DNA from: Firmicutes bacterium UBA3738
Lineage (GTDB): Bacteria; Bacillota; Clostridia; Peptostreptococcales; Anaerovoracaceae
Length of the DNA: 51,448 nucleotides
Reading direction: 5' to 3'
NCBI GenBank assembly: GCA_002372505.1
Contig: DFGY01000018.1
Coordinates: forward strand, 1 to 51,448
The position numbers were made by a program, and so were the translations under genes. The notes beneath the pieces were generated by a model. That model had not been told where the DNA came from. It did not search any database and was given only the letters and a program-made list of their open reading frames with translations. Of this stretch, positions 33,291-41,404 are shown piece after piece. How positions within the stretch are numbered: the first letter of the stretch is position 1; each line of letters opens with the position of its first letter.

Positions 33291-34901
33291 ATGACTAGTA
33301 CTCAAAAAGAATTATTTAAACTTTTTAAAGAGGTAGCTGACATTTGTCACAGACACAATATCGTTTATTACATGGCCGGAGGCACTTTAATCGGTGTCCT
33401 CCGGCATGGAGGATTTATTCCCTGGGACGATGATCTGGACATAATGATGACCAAGAAAAACTGGCTTAAATTCATAGAAGTCTGTAAAGATGAAATTCCC
33501 GAAAACAGAGTTCTTGAGTGTCAGGAATTAAACAGAGATTATCCCAATGTAATCGGCAGATACACAGATACCTCCACTACATCAATTCACGAAAACGAAG
33601 TACTTGGGGATGGGAGCCCGGGTTATGTAATAGACATAATACCTTTGGATCCTGTGCCGGATCTTGAGGCCTACAAGAAATATGCAGACGATTTGCTGCT
33701 TTACTCCGATCTCGTCAATCCCACAACTCAGTACAGCTACAGATTATCAATCAACAAAGACAGGTACTTTGAATATTTAGAGAGAATGGACAGAGAAGGA
33801 AAAGATGCTGTGCTCAAGGAATTGGAAGAACAGCTATTTTCCTATGACGAAGATGAGTGCGACTACCTTGTGCTCAGATGGGGCGGAGTGCCATTTTTGT
33901 TTGATAAAACATTATACGGAGAATCCAGATGGGGCTACTTCGAAGGATTTAAGTGCCGCATTCCGGACAGATCCAGCGATTATTTGGTCCAGCATTTCGG
34001 TGATGAGTGGACCACAATACCTCCACACGATGAACAGGAACTGCATAACGCAGTATTTTCTTTGGATATTGATTTTAAAACCATGCAGAAGGATTATATG
34101 CATTTCCTGGACGAAGATACTGTGAGAAAAAACTGGATGGACAGAAAGCGCTTTTACTTCCGGCGCATGGAGGATAGATATAAGGCTCACTATCAGAAGG
34201 CCAAGGCTGTTGCCGAAATGTATTCCATGGAAATAAATGCCCGTATTAAAGGTAACGAAAGCTTCCTTAAAGAACTTCTGGCTAAATCCGAATTCGACAA
34301 ATTGGAACTGTTTTTCGAAGACTACATAACCAATCAGAACAAACGCTCCATAATCGGCAGAGAAGATTTTGGCGGATATCAAAGATATAAAAATCCTGTA
34401 TTTATAGATGTTGACGATGATATGTTTAACATAATCATTCTTACTTTGATTAACACCCACAGAATTTCCAAGGCCGACAGATTCCTTGCGGTGAGAGAAG
34501 TCGTTAAGGGAGAGTTGTCTGAGGATCTTAAAAAATCAAAGGATTTAATTGCTGAATTCAGAAATATAATTTCACTTCACGACCTGGGACAGCTTGATGA
34601 ATCTATAGCTCAGGCTGAAAAAATGTACGCAGATAATTCAAGAATGAAAAGTCTTGAAATGTTTCTGGCCAGTGCATACATAGAAGCAGGAATGTTTGAT
34701 AAGGCTAAAACTATTCTGGATACATGTCTTAACAGATATCCGAAGGATGGCTATTTTAAGAAATACTATGGAGATTACCTGAGACTTAACAATAATGATT
34801 TAGAAGCAGCAAAGAAACTTTATAACGAAGCTTTGGAATCAACTGACAACGGTATTGCTCTTTACGAAATTGAAAGGATTTTTAACGAAGCAAATGTATG
34901 A
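33291..34901 (+). CDS. LicD-family phosphotransferase with C-terminal TPR-like region
   Basis: LicD proteins transfer phosphocholine or other phospho-alcohols from CDP-linked donors onto glycans. The catalytic signature is intact: YYMAGGTLIGVLRHGGF and IPWDDDLDI, with GGT at 30-32 and DDDLD at 46-50. The N-terminal domain ends near residue 300; the C-terminal part (about 400-536) has helix pairs resembling TPR repeats (LGQLDESIAQAEKMY, AGMFDKAKTILDTCLNRYP). It could transfer the CDP-linked unit made by the cluster. The next gene is a paralogue without the catalytic residues. Confidence 0.88.
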   Translation: MTSTQKELFKLFKEVADICHRHNIVYYMAGGTLIGVLRHGGFIPWDDDLDIMMTKKNWLKFIEVCKDEIPENRVLECQELNRDYPNVIGRYTDTSTTSIHENEVLGDGSPGYVIDIIPLDPVPDLEAYKKYADDLLLYSDLVNPTTQYSYRLSINKDRYFEYLERMDREGKDAVLKELEEQLFSYDEDECDYLVLRWGGVPFLFDKTLYGESRWGYFEGFKCRIPDRSSDYLVQHFGDEWTTIPPHDEQELHNAVFSLDIDFKTMQKDYMHFLDEDTVRKNWMDRKRFYFRRMEDRYKAHYQKAKAVAEMYSMEINARIKGNESFLKELLAKSEFDKLELFFEDYITNQNKRSIIGREDFGGYQRYKNPVFIDVDDDMFNIIILTLINTHRISKADRFLAVREVVKGELSEDLKKSKDLIAEFRNIISLHDLGQLDESIAQAEKMYADNSRMKSLEMFLASAYIEAGMFDKAKTILDTCLNRYPKDGYFKKYYGDYLRLNNNDLEAAKKLYNEALESTDNGIALYEIERIFNEANV

Positions 34902-36117
34902 TGTAAGCAAAAAAAAGACTATAGCACAGTCAGCTTATGAATTATTGGAAGAAGTAGTAGAAATATGTGAATACAACAATCTGAAGTATGTACTTGCTCC
35001 CAAAATTGTATTCAGGTATTTTAGAACCAATGACTTCGACGATAATTTCACCATGCCTGAAATCTATATGACACTGCCTGATTGTCTGAAGTTTATTGAA
35101 GTTGTTGGTAAAAACAAACATGCTGATCGGTGTCTCGATTACATGATGACCAATGAAAGATATCCAAGCTTCAACGTGTCATATGTTGATACAACTAAGA
35201 CTTATATTAATCTGACCAGAGGATTTGATTTTAAATACTTTGGCATGAAGGTGACTATCAACATTATCAGAAACGACGTTAAGAATAGGCATCTTGCCTA
35301 CTACGAAACGGGCTGGGAGGAGAATACTCACAAGGCAAAATCCCGTGACAGGTGGCAGAATAATTTGGTGAAATTCTTTATAGCTCAGTCACATAAAATC
35401 TACAAGGACAATTATACAAAAAGGCTTTTTAAGCATTTCACCAAGTACTACAGCCGCAATCCCGAGTCGGAGTCCGTCTTCGTCAGAACCTATAGAAAGA
35501 AGAGGATTTATTTCCCCAGGAAGCTCTTTAAGGAGACTACGGACATAGAGCTCTTCGGTAAAAGTTATCGTATTCCAAAGAATTACGAGGACTTTATATC
35601 AGCTTTTTACGGAGTAAACTGGCGCAGTATGGATATTCCCACTTACAGGTTTAAGAATGTAATTATTTCCGACATCATTCCCTATAGGGATTACATAAAC
35701 AGATTGGAAAGCACCGGTATAACTCTTGGTGATGTATTCGATCAGCAAAATACAATAAGAGGTGAGGATATACAGAACAAGAGTATAGTTAAATCCAAAA
35801 CCAATGCTTTCAACTACGCAAAGCGAAGTGGTGACAGACTCTATTTCTATCAAAGCCTTATGGAAGACATTGATAACATAAGAAAGTTCAGGGAAGAAAA
35901 GAATTACGGCGAACTGTACGAAATATTTTCTGAATACGATTTCCAGGTAAGGGAATACTTAAAAAATGATCTGGCCCTTTGCCCTTGTGAAGAGTTAATG
36001 GAAATAGAGTGCGAAATACTGGAGAATAACGGTGAGGACGAGCTTGCGGAAAGGCTGAGAAGTCTCACACCTGAAGAACATAAAAAGCCTATAGTTATCA
36101 ATAATATAGATGATTAA
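34894..36117 (+). CDS. LicD-like protein lacking the catalytic motif
   Basis: Its N-terminal 60 residues align with the LicD protein just upstream: AQSAYELLEEVVEICEYNNLKYVL, then CLKFIEVV against WLKFIEVC. Where active LicD has AGGTL and DDDLD, this protein has APKIV and TMPEI, so the metal-binding aspartates are gone. It may be a structural partner or a pseudoenzyme. The ATG at 34894 overlaps the upstream gene by 8 bases; a TTG at 34855 in the same frame is less likely. No clear Shine-Dalgarno site. About 407 residues, no membrane segment. Confidence 0.75.
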   Translation: MYDVSKKKTIAQSAYELLEEVVEICEYNNLKYVLAPKIVFRYFRTNDFDDNFTMPEIYMTLPDCLKFIEVVGKNKHADRCLDYMMTNERYPSFNVSYVDTTKTYINLTRGFDFKYFGMKVTINIIRNDVKNRHLAYYETGWEENTHKAKSRDRWQNNLVKFFIAQSHKIYKDNYTKRLFKHFTKYYSRNPESESVFVRTYRKKRIYFPRKLFKETTDIELFGKSYRIPKNYEDFISAFYGVNWRSMDIPTYRFKNVIISDIIPYRDYINRLESTGITLGDVFDQQNTIRGEDIQNKSIVKSKTNAFNYAKRSGDRLYFYQSLMEDIDNIRKFREEKNYGELYEIFSEYDFQVREYLKNDLALCPCEELMEIECEILENNGEDELAERLRSLTPEEHKKPIVINNIDD

Positions 36118-36139
36118 AATGAGGAATATGGAGGTTCAT

Positions 36140-37879
36140 ATGAAGTCAAGTGATTATATTGTAGAGTTCCTGGTTTCAAAAGGAATAAAACACTTATACG
36201 GTTATCAGGGTACTATGATATCTCATTTTGTTGACTCAGTTTACAACAATAAAGAAATAACAAATCATACTTGCTACAACGAACAAGGCGCAGGCTTTGC
36301 TGCCGTAGGTCAGGCCAAGGCCTCCGGTAAAATTACCGCATGCTATTCAACCAGCGGACCCGGAGCTGCAAACCTGGTATCGGCAGTGGCCGACGCATAT
36401 TACGACAGTACACCTGTCCTATTTATTACAGGTCAGTTAAATTACTCTGAGTACTATGATATAAAGGGTCTCAGACAGCACGGTTTTCAGGAGCTTGACG
36501 TAGTATCCATGGTGTCCGCAATGACGAAATACGCGGAGCAGGTTACTGACGTAAAAAAGCTGCGTTACCATCTTGAGAAGGCCTTTCACATGGTGAGCAG
36601 CGGCAGACCGGGCCCCGTTGTCCTGGATATTCCCATGGATATTCAGCACATGGAAATTGACCCTGATGCTCTCGAAGGATATGTTGCCGATGAAGACTTT
36701 GGATATGAAGATCCAAAGAAGGCGGCAGAGCTCATAGCAGAGGCAATTAAAGAATCCAAAAAACCTGTACTTGTCGTTGGCGGCGGCGTTATAAACAACA
36801 CTCCCGTCCAGGGCGACATAGTGGAAATTGCAGAAAAGCTGAACATTCCCATAGCCACAAGTATGGTTAAAAGGGATTTGATGCCATATGACCATCCTCT
36901 GAATTTCGGACATATGGGCGGCGGTTACGGACATAGATATACAAACCTGATTCTATGCGAGAAGACAGATCTCATAGTCTCCTTTGGATGCACTCTATGC
37001 AGAAGGCAGACCGGATTCAACACTGAGTATTTCGGCAAAAACGCCAAAATCATCAGGGTGGAAATAGATAAATGCGAGCTGGCAAGGAAGCTTCACGATG
37101 ATGAAGTGGATATCTATGCAGATTGCAATGAGGTCATTGCTCATCTGAAGGAATTGCTTCCGTCCATGGATAAAAGCTTTGATGAATGGCTCGGCACATG
37201 CACAAGCATCAAAGAGAAGCTTACGGAATTTGATGACGAATGCATTGACAGACAGCCCAATAAAATAGTTGAAGCAATAAGTGAACACATCGCAGAAGAC
37301 ACACCTGTATGCGTTGATATAGGTCAGCATCTCATGTGGATTTCTCAGTCCTTCAAGTTTAAAAAGGGACAGAGAATAATCTTCTCCGCAGGACACGGTG
37401 CAATGGGATTTGCATTTCCTGCTTCCATTGGCGCTCACTATGCAGATGGACGTCCCGTTACATTGCTGGTAGGCGACGGCTCCATGCAGATGAATATTCA
37501 GGAGCTTCAGTGGGTAGTGAGAGAACAGCTTCCCATTACTATTTTCGTACTTAACAATGAATCTCTCGGGCTGATCCGTCAGCAGCAGGATGACATTTTC
37601 AACAGCGTTTACTCTGGCTCAAGCGACCAGGGTGGCTATACGGTTCCCGATTTTTGTAAAGTGGCAAGAGCCTACGGCATTGAAGCGACAAATATAGATG
37701 ATATTTCTGAAGTGGATAAGATTCTTTCCAATCACGATTTCACTAAACCACATTTGTTTGAGGTGAAGATCCAAACAAATTCCATGGCATTTCCCAAGAC
37801 CTTCTTTGGCGAAAAAATGACCAATCAGAGACCATATATTTCAGAGGAACTCGCAAAGGAATTGGAGGAGATAAAATGA
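36140..37879 (+). CDS. Thiamine-diphosphate-dependent enzyme, acetolactate-synthase-like
   Basis: A full three-domain ThDP enzyme of 579 residues: catalytic Glu48 in CYNEQGAGFAAVG, SGPGAANLVSAVADAYYDSTPVLFITGQ, a central NAD/FAD-like domain, and the ThDP motif GDGSMQMNIQEL...LNN in the C-terminal domain. The ATG after GGAGGTTCAT is chosen over one 30 bases upstream. Because it lies inside a wall-polymer cluster and overlaps a reductase gene by four bases, it probably makes an unusual hydroxy-ketone building block rather than branched-chain amino acids. No ilvN-type regulatory subunit is present. Substrates unknown. Confidence 0.85.
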   Translation: MKSSDYIVEFLVSKGIKHLYGYQGTMISHFVDSVYNNKEITNHTCYNEQGAGFAAVGQAKASGKITACYSTSGPGAANLVSAVADAYYDSTPVLFITGQLNYSEYYDIKGLRQHGFQELDVVSMVSAMTKYAEQVTDVKKLRYHLEKAFHMVSSGRPGPVVLDIPMDIQHMEIDPDALEGYVADEDFGYEDPKKAAELIAEAIKESKKPVLVVGGGVINNTPVQGDIVEIAEKLNIPIATSMVKRDLMPYDHPLNFGHMGGGYGHRYTNLILCEKTDLIVSFGCTLCRRQTGFNTEYFGKNAKIIRVEIDKCELARKLHDDEVDIYADCNEVIAHLKELLPSMDKSFDEWLGTCTSIKEKLTEFDDECIDRQPNKIVEAISEHIAEDTPVCVDIGQHLMWISQSFKFKKGQRIIFSAGHGAMGFAFPASIGAHYADGRPVTLLVGDGSMQMNIQELQWVVREQLPITIFVLNNESLGLIRQQQDDIFNSVYSGSSDQGGYTVPDFCKVARAYGIEATNIDDISEVDKILSNHDFTKPHLFEVKIQTNSMAFPKTFFGEKMTNQRPYISEELAKELEEIK

Positions 37880-38613
37880 ACACAGTTACCGTAATTACAG
37901 GAGGGACTTCCGGCATCGGAAGAGCTATATGTAAAAAAGTATCCGAAAATTCTTCCAAGGATGATGGAATATTTGTGGTCTATGGTCACAACGATGAAAT
38001 GGCGCAGAGTCTGAAGGAAGAGGTGTCCGGCATATCGGAAGCGGAGATCGTTCTCATTAAAGCGGATCTATCTTCTTACGATGCAATAGGTATTATTAAG
38101 AACTCCATACTTGAACATACAGATCACATTAACAACCTGATATTAAACGCAGGAATCAGTACCTATGCATCCTTTGACGAATACACCCCTGAAATGTGGG
38201 AAAATATAATTAGGACCAACCTCAACATTCCCGTATTTCTTGTAAAGGAATTAAAAAGCATTATTGCAGACAAGGGAAGCATACTGTTTATGGGATCTCA
38301 CGCGGGACAGGCCACATATTCTTCCTCTCTCGTATACAGCGTTTCAAAGGCAGGAGTATTATTCGCCGCCAGATCTATGGTGAAGCTTTTTGACGACAGA
38401 GGTATAAGGGTGAATGCCATTGCTCCCGGCTTTATTGAAACCAGATGGCAAGACAACAGATCTGAAGAGAGCTACAATATTATTAACAGAAAGATTGCTC
38501 TTCACAGATTTGGCACACCGGAGGAAGTTGCCGAGCTTTCTTACCATGTCCTGACTAACACTTATTTAAACGGCAGTATTTACGATGTTCACGGCGGATA
38601 TGATTTCTTTTAA
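37876..38613 (+). CDS. Short-chain dehydrogenase/reductase
   Basis: Classical SDR of 245 residues: cofactor loop TGGTSGIGRA at 8-17, LILNAGIS, catalytic YSVSK with an upstream serine in MGSHAG, and the C-terminal PGFIET and G-xx-DVHGG segments. It overlaps the ThDP enzyme by four bases (ATGA), so the two are translated together. The most direct reading is that the SDR reduces the ketone made by the ThDP enzyme, giving a polyol or hydroxy compound for activation by a cytidylyltransferase. That pathway is an inference. Confidence 0.85.
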   Translation: MNTVTVITGGTSGIGRAICKKVSENSSKDDGIFVVYGHNDEMAQSLKEEVSGISEAEIVLIKADLSSYDAIGIIKNSILEHTDHINNLILNAGISTYASFDEYTPEMWENIIRTNLNIPVFLVKELKSIIADKGSILFMGSHAGQATYSSSLVYSVSKAGVLFAARSMVKLFDDRGIRVNAIAPGFIETRWQDNRSEESYNIINRKIALHRFGTPEEVAELSYHVLTNTYLNGSIYDVHGGYDFF

Positions 38614-38656
38614 AAACGACAGCAAAATAAAGCTATTTCTGAAGGGATACAAGTGT

Positions 38657-40258
38657 ATGCTCAGCGTTATAGTTCCTGTTTATAACGTTGAGGAATATGT
38701 AGGTGAATCTTTAGAATCATTGCTTAAGGCACTAAAAAATATAGATTCGGAAATAATTGTTATCGATGACGGCTCCACGGACGGCTCCGCCGAAATAATT
38801 AAAAATATAGCCGCCAAAGATAAAAGGGTAAAGTATGTACATCAGGAAAACCAAGGGGTCTCCGTAGCCAGAAACAAAGGAATAAAAATGGCGAAGGGGA
38901 AGTATATCGGCTTTATTGATTCCGATGATATTGTAGCCGAGGACATGTACGAAAAGCTTATAACCACATGCGAGAGAGACGGCACCAACATCTCAACCTG
39001 CAAAATGGTAAGGTTTAATTCTACGGAAGTAAAGCCATACATTCTCACCAAGCGAGCCTTTAACAATTCCACCGACTTTTGCGAGGAAATATCACAGTCG
39101 GAAAGCTTAATGTACGACTACCCGGTAGTCAACAAGGTCTTCAGAACCGACTTTCTGAAGGAAAACAATATTTACTTTCCCGAGAACAGAAGGTTCGAAG
39201 ACATGTACTTTGCCATGAAGGCTCTTTTGTGTTCCGGCAGAATATCGGTGGTCAGGACCGTTGGTTATCTTTATAGAATAAGGGAAGGGGAAAACAAGTC
39301 CTACACCCAGACTACCCAGAACATCGAAAATCTTCTTCAGCGTACCGGTATGCTCACATCTATTTACGAACTGTATGCTAAAGAATTTGGAAGTGAAGCT
39401 CCGGAGATAAGCCGCTTAAGGAAGAGGTTCCTGGTTCACGATTTGCAATTCTTTATTAACAAGGTGCCTCTAATGGATGACGAGTACGCCGCAGATTATA
39501 TTAAGGCTATAAAAGATTTTATAACAAGCGATATTTTTGATGATGATATTTCCCGTATCAATTCACCGATTATTTCTCAGAAGTACAAGGCTATAATCAA
39601 TGATGATGTCTCTAAACTAAGGGAACTTCTCGAGTTTGAAAAAAACCATTATTCTGCCTTACCTGTCAGTGAAAAGGACGGCAGGCTTAAGGCCTTGCTG
39701 CCGGAAGAATTGTTTGATATGAGTGAAGGGCGAATAGACGACGATTACAATCAAGCACCGCCCAGATGTTACATAAAAAGAGGGCAGGTTAAGTACAACA
39801 GAATTTATATATACGCCCATGTATATTATCCCAGGATAAGCATTCCCCAGCCCCGGGATGGCCAGATCAGGGCTTACCTCCAAAATGACATAACAAAGAA
39901 AAGACAGGAATTGTCCCTGGAGTATTTCGAGAATAGCAGACTCACTAAGATCAAGGGTGAGGTAGAGGATACGTATAACCATGAGACTCATCACTACAAT
40001 TACGATGGGACAGCCTTTTACATACGCATCGACCCCGGTAAAATCAAGAATCCGGCTGATTTCATCGGAGATAACATTATAGTGATAGAATATGATTTAA
40101 AGTATTTCTCCGGTTCATTTGAGCTATACAGTCAGAAGGGTAAGGCTGCGGATGAAGTTGCTCTTTTATCCCTTAAAAAAGACTCCTTTACATACGGTAT
40201 AAATTTCGATGAATCGGGCGCATTTAAATTAATAGTTACAGATGAAAAACAAAATTGA
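38657..40258 (+). CDS. GT2 glycosyltransferase with C-terminal beta domain
   Basis: A family 2 glycosyltransferase: LSVIVPVYNVEEYV at the very start, IVIDDGSTDGS, NQGVSVARNKGI and the metal site GFIDSDDIV. The ATG at 38657 gives the normal family start with AAGGGA before it; an upstream ATG at 38585 would overlap the SDR gene. After the catalytic domain (to about 230) there is a helical part and, from about 360, a beta-rich domain (RIYIYAHVYYPRI and later strands) that I do not recognise by name. Cytoplasmic, likely adds a sugar to the linkage unit or polymer. Confidence 0.85.
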   Translation: MLSVIVPVYNVEEYVGESLESLLKALKNIDSEIIVIDDGSTDGSAEIIKNIAAKDKRVKYVHQENQGVSVARNKGIKMAKGKYIGFIDSDDIVAEDMYEKLITTCERDGTNISTCKMVRFNSTEVKPYILTKRAFNNSTDFCEEISQSESLMYDYPVVNKVFRTDFLKENNIYFPENRRFEDMYFAMKALLCSGRISVVRTVGYLYRIREGENKSYTQTTQNIENLLQRTGMLTSIYELYAKEFGSEAPEISRLRKRFLVHDLQFFINKVPLMDDEYAADYIKAIKDFITSDIFDDDISRINSPIISQKYKAIINDDVSKLRELLEFEKNHYSALPVSEKDGRLKALLPEELFDMSEGRIDDDYNQAPPRCYIKRGQVKYNRIYIYAHVYYPRISIPQPRDGQIRAYLQNDITKKRQELSLEYFENSRLTKIKGEVEDTYNHETHHYNYDGTAFYIRIDPGKIKNPADFIGDNIIVIEYDLKYFSGSFELYSQKGKAADEVALLSLKKDSFTYGINFDESGAFKLIVTDEKQN

Positions 40259-41396
40259 ATTGTTGATTGATACGATAATATATGTGGTCTTTGACAGAGT
40301 CCTTTCCCTCTTTGTGAAGGTTGACGACTTTAGCGTTGCCATTATTTCCGATATCAGAGGGGAAAATGGCGGGAATTTGAAATGTGTGGAAGAATACATG
40401 AAGGGGAGAGGCGTCACGTTCCGCCACAATTTTAAGCCGGGTAAAAACAGCGGCAGATCCCTCGGAGATATTTACGACCTTGCCAAAACCATGAGGCTAT
40501 CCAAATATATTGTCCTGGAGGATTATTTTCACTTCACGGCATATACTCGTTTAAAGGATGGACAGGAAATACTGCAGGTCTGGCACGGGGCAGGTGCATT
40601 TAAAAAGTTCGCCCACAGCAGACTTTCATCCGGCGACAATATTAGAATTCACAAGGGCTACAGCCGCTATACCAAGGCTATTACCAGCGCAGAGGCAATA
40701 ACTCGGTGCTACGCCGAGGCCTTTAATATTGACGAAAGCAAGGTCAGAGCAACGGGCATTCCCGACACGGACGTATATTTTGACAAGGAGGAGCTGTCAC
40801 TTTTCAAAGAGAAATTAACCGGTGAGTATCCGGCCATAGAAGGAAAGAAATTGATCCTCTTTGCACCGACCTACAGAGCTGCCAGCCAGCGGGATGCTTC
40901 CTACAGCATAGATGTTCTCGATCTGGACGCCTTGTATAAGAACCTTCATGAGGACTACATTTTTGCCTTTAAGTGGCATCCTGCAATGTACGAAAATCTG
41001 AAAGACGACAATAATTATTACGACATGATAGGTAAGTATCCGGATTTCTTCATTGACCTGTCCGCCCATAGGGATATATCGGAAATATTGCCGGCGGTGG
41101 ATGTGCTCATTACGGATTACTCATCTGTCATTTTCGACTACTATCTTTTGGATAGGCCTATTGTATTTTTCCCTTACGACATTGAGTCCTATGAAGATGC
41201 CAGAGGTCTCTATTACGACTACGATGAATACACCTACGGCAAGGTGGTCTATGACTGCCCCGAGCTGATTGAAGCAATAAAAAGTGAAGAAATGTGTGAA
41301 GATAAAAGAAAGGATTTTGGAGAAAAATTCATGTCCGCATGCGACGGACATTCCACGGAAAAAACATGTAAGTGGTTCTTTAATGATGTGTTATAA
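40242..41396 (+). CDS. CDP-glycerol glycerophosphotransferase-like (TagB/TagF) protein 1
   Basis: The TagF/TagB fold is recognised from VWHGAGAFKKF, RATGIPDTDVYF, LFAPTYRA, KWHPAMY and the end motif VLITDYSSVIFDYYLL. These enzymes move polyol phosphate from CDP-polyol to the growing wall polymer at the membrane inner face. 384 residues; a hydrophobic, amphipathic N-terminus (LLIDTIIYVVFDRVLSLF) may dock to the membrane. The start overlaps the GT2 gene by 17 bases and lacks a strong ribosome binding site. First of three such enzymes in the cluster. Confidence 0.88.
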   Translation: MKNKIELLIDTIIYVVFDRVLSLFVKVDDFSVAIISDIRGENGGNLKCVEEYMKGRGVTFRHNFKPGKNSGRSLGDIYDLAKTMRLSKYIVLEDYFHFTAYTRLKDGQEILQVWHGAGAFKKFAHSRLSSGDNIRIHKGYSRYTKAITSAEAITRCYAEAFNIDESKVRATGIPDTDVYFDKEELSLFKEKLTGEYPAIEGKKLILFAPTYRAASQRDASYSIDVLDLDALYKNLHEDYIFAFKWHPAMYENLKDDNNYYDMIGKYPDFFIDLSAHRDISEILPAVDVLITDYSSVIFDYYLLDRPIVFFPYDIESYEDARGLYYDYDEYTYGKVVYDCPELIEAIKSEEMCEDKRKDFGEKFMSACDGHSTEKTCKWFFNDVL

Positions 41397-41397
41397 T
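41389..41397 (+). promoter_or_regulatory. Extended -10 element spanning the end of TagF-like gene 1
   Basis: TGT-TATAAT covers the stop codon and ends 7 bases before the ATG at 41405. The gene has no Shine-Dalgarno site. Transcripts started here would be leaderless. No -35 match; possibly chance. Confidence 0.35.
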
Positions 41398-41404
41398 TAA
41401 TACT

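Noticed and set aside
36140..37879. Biosynthetic acetolactate synthase (ilvB)
   Set aside because: There is no ilvN, ilvC or leu gene nearby and it overlaps an SDR gene in a wall-polymer cluster, so the branched-chain role is unlikely.
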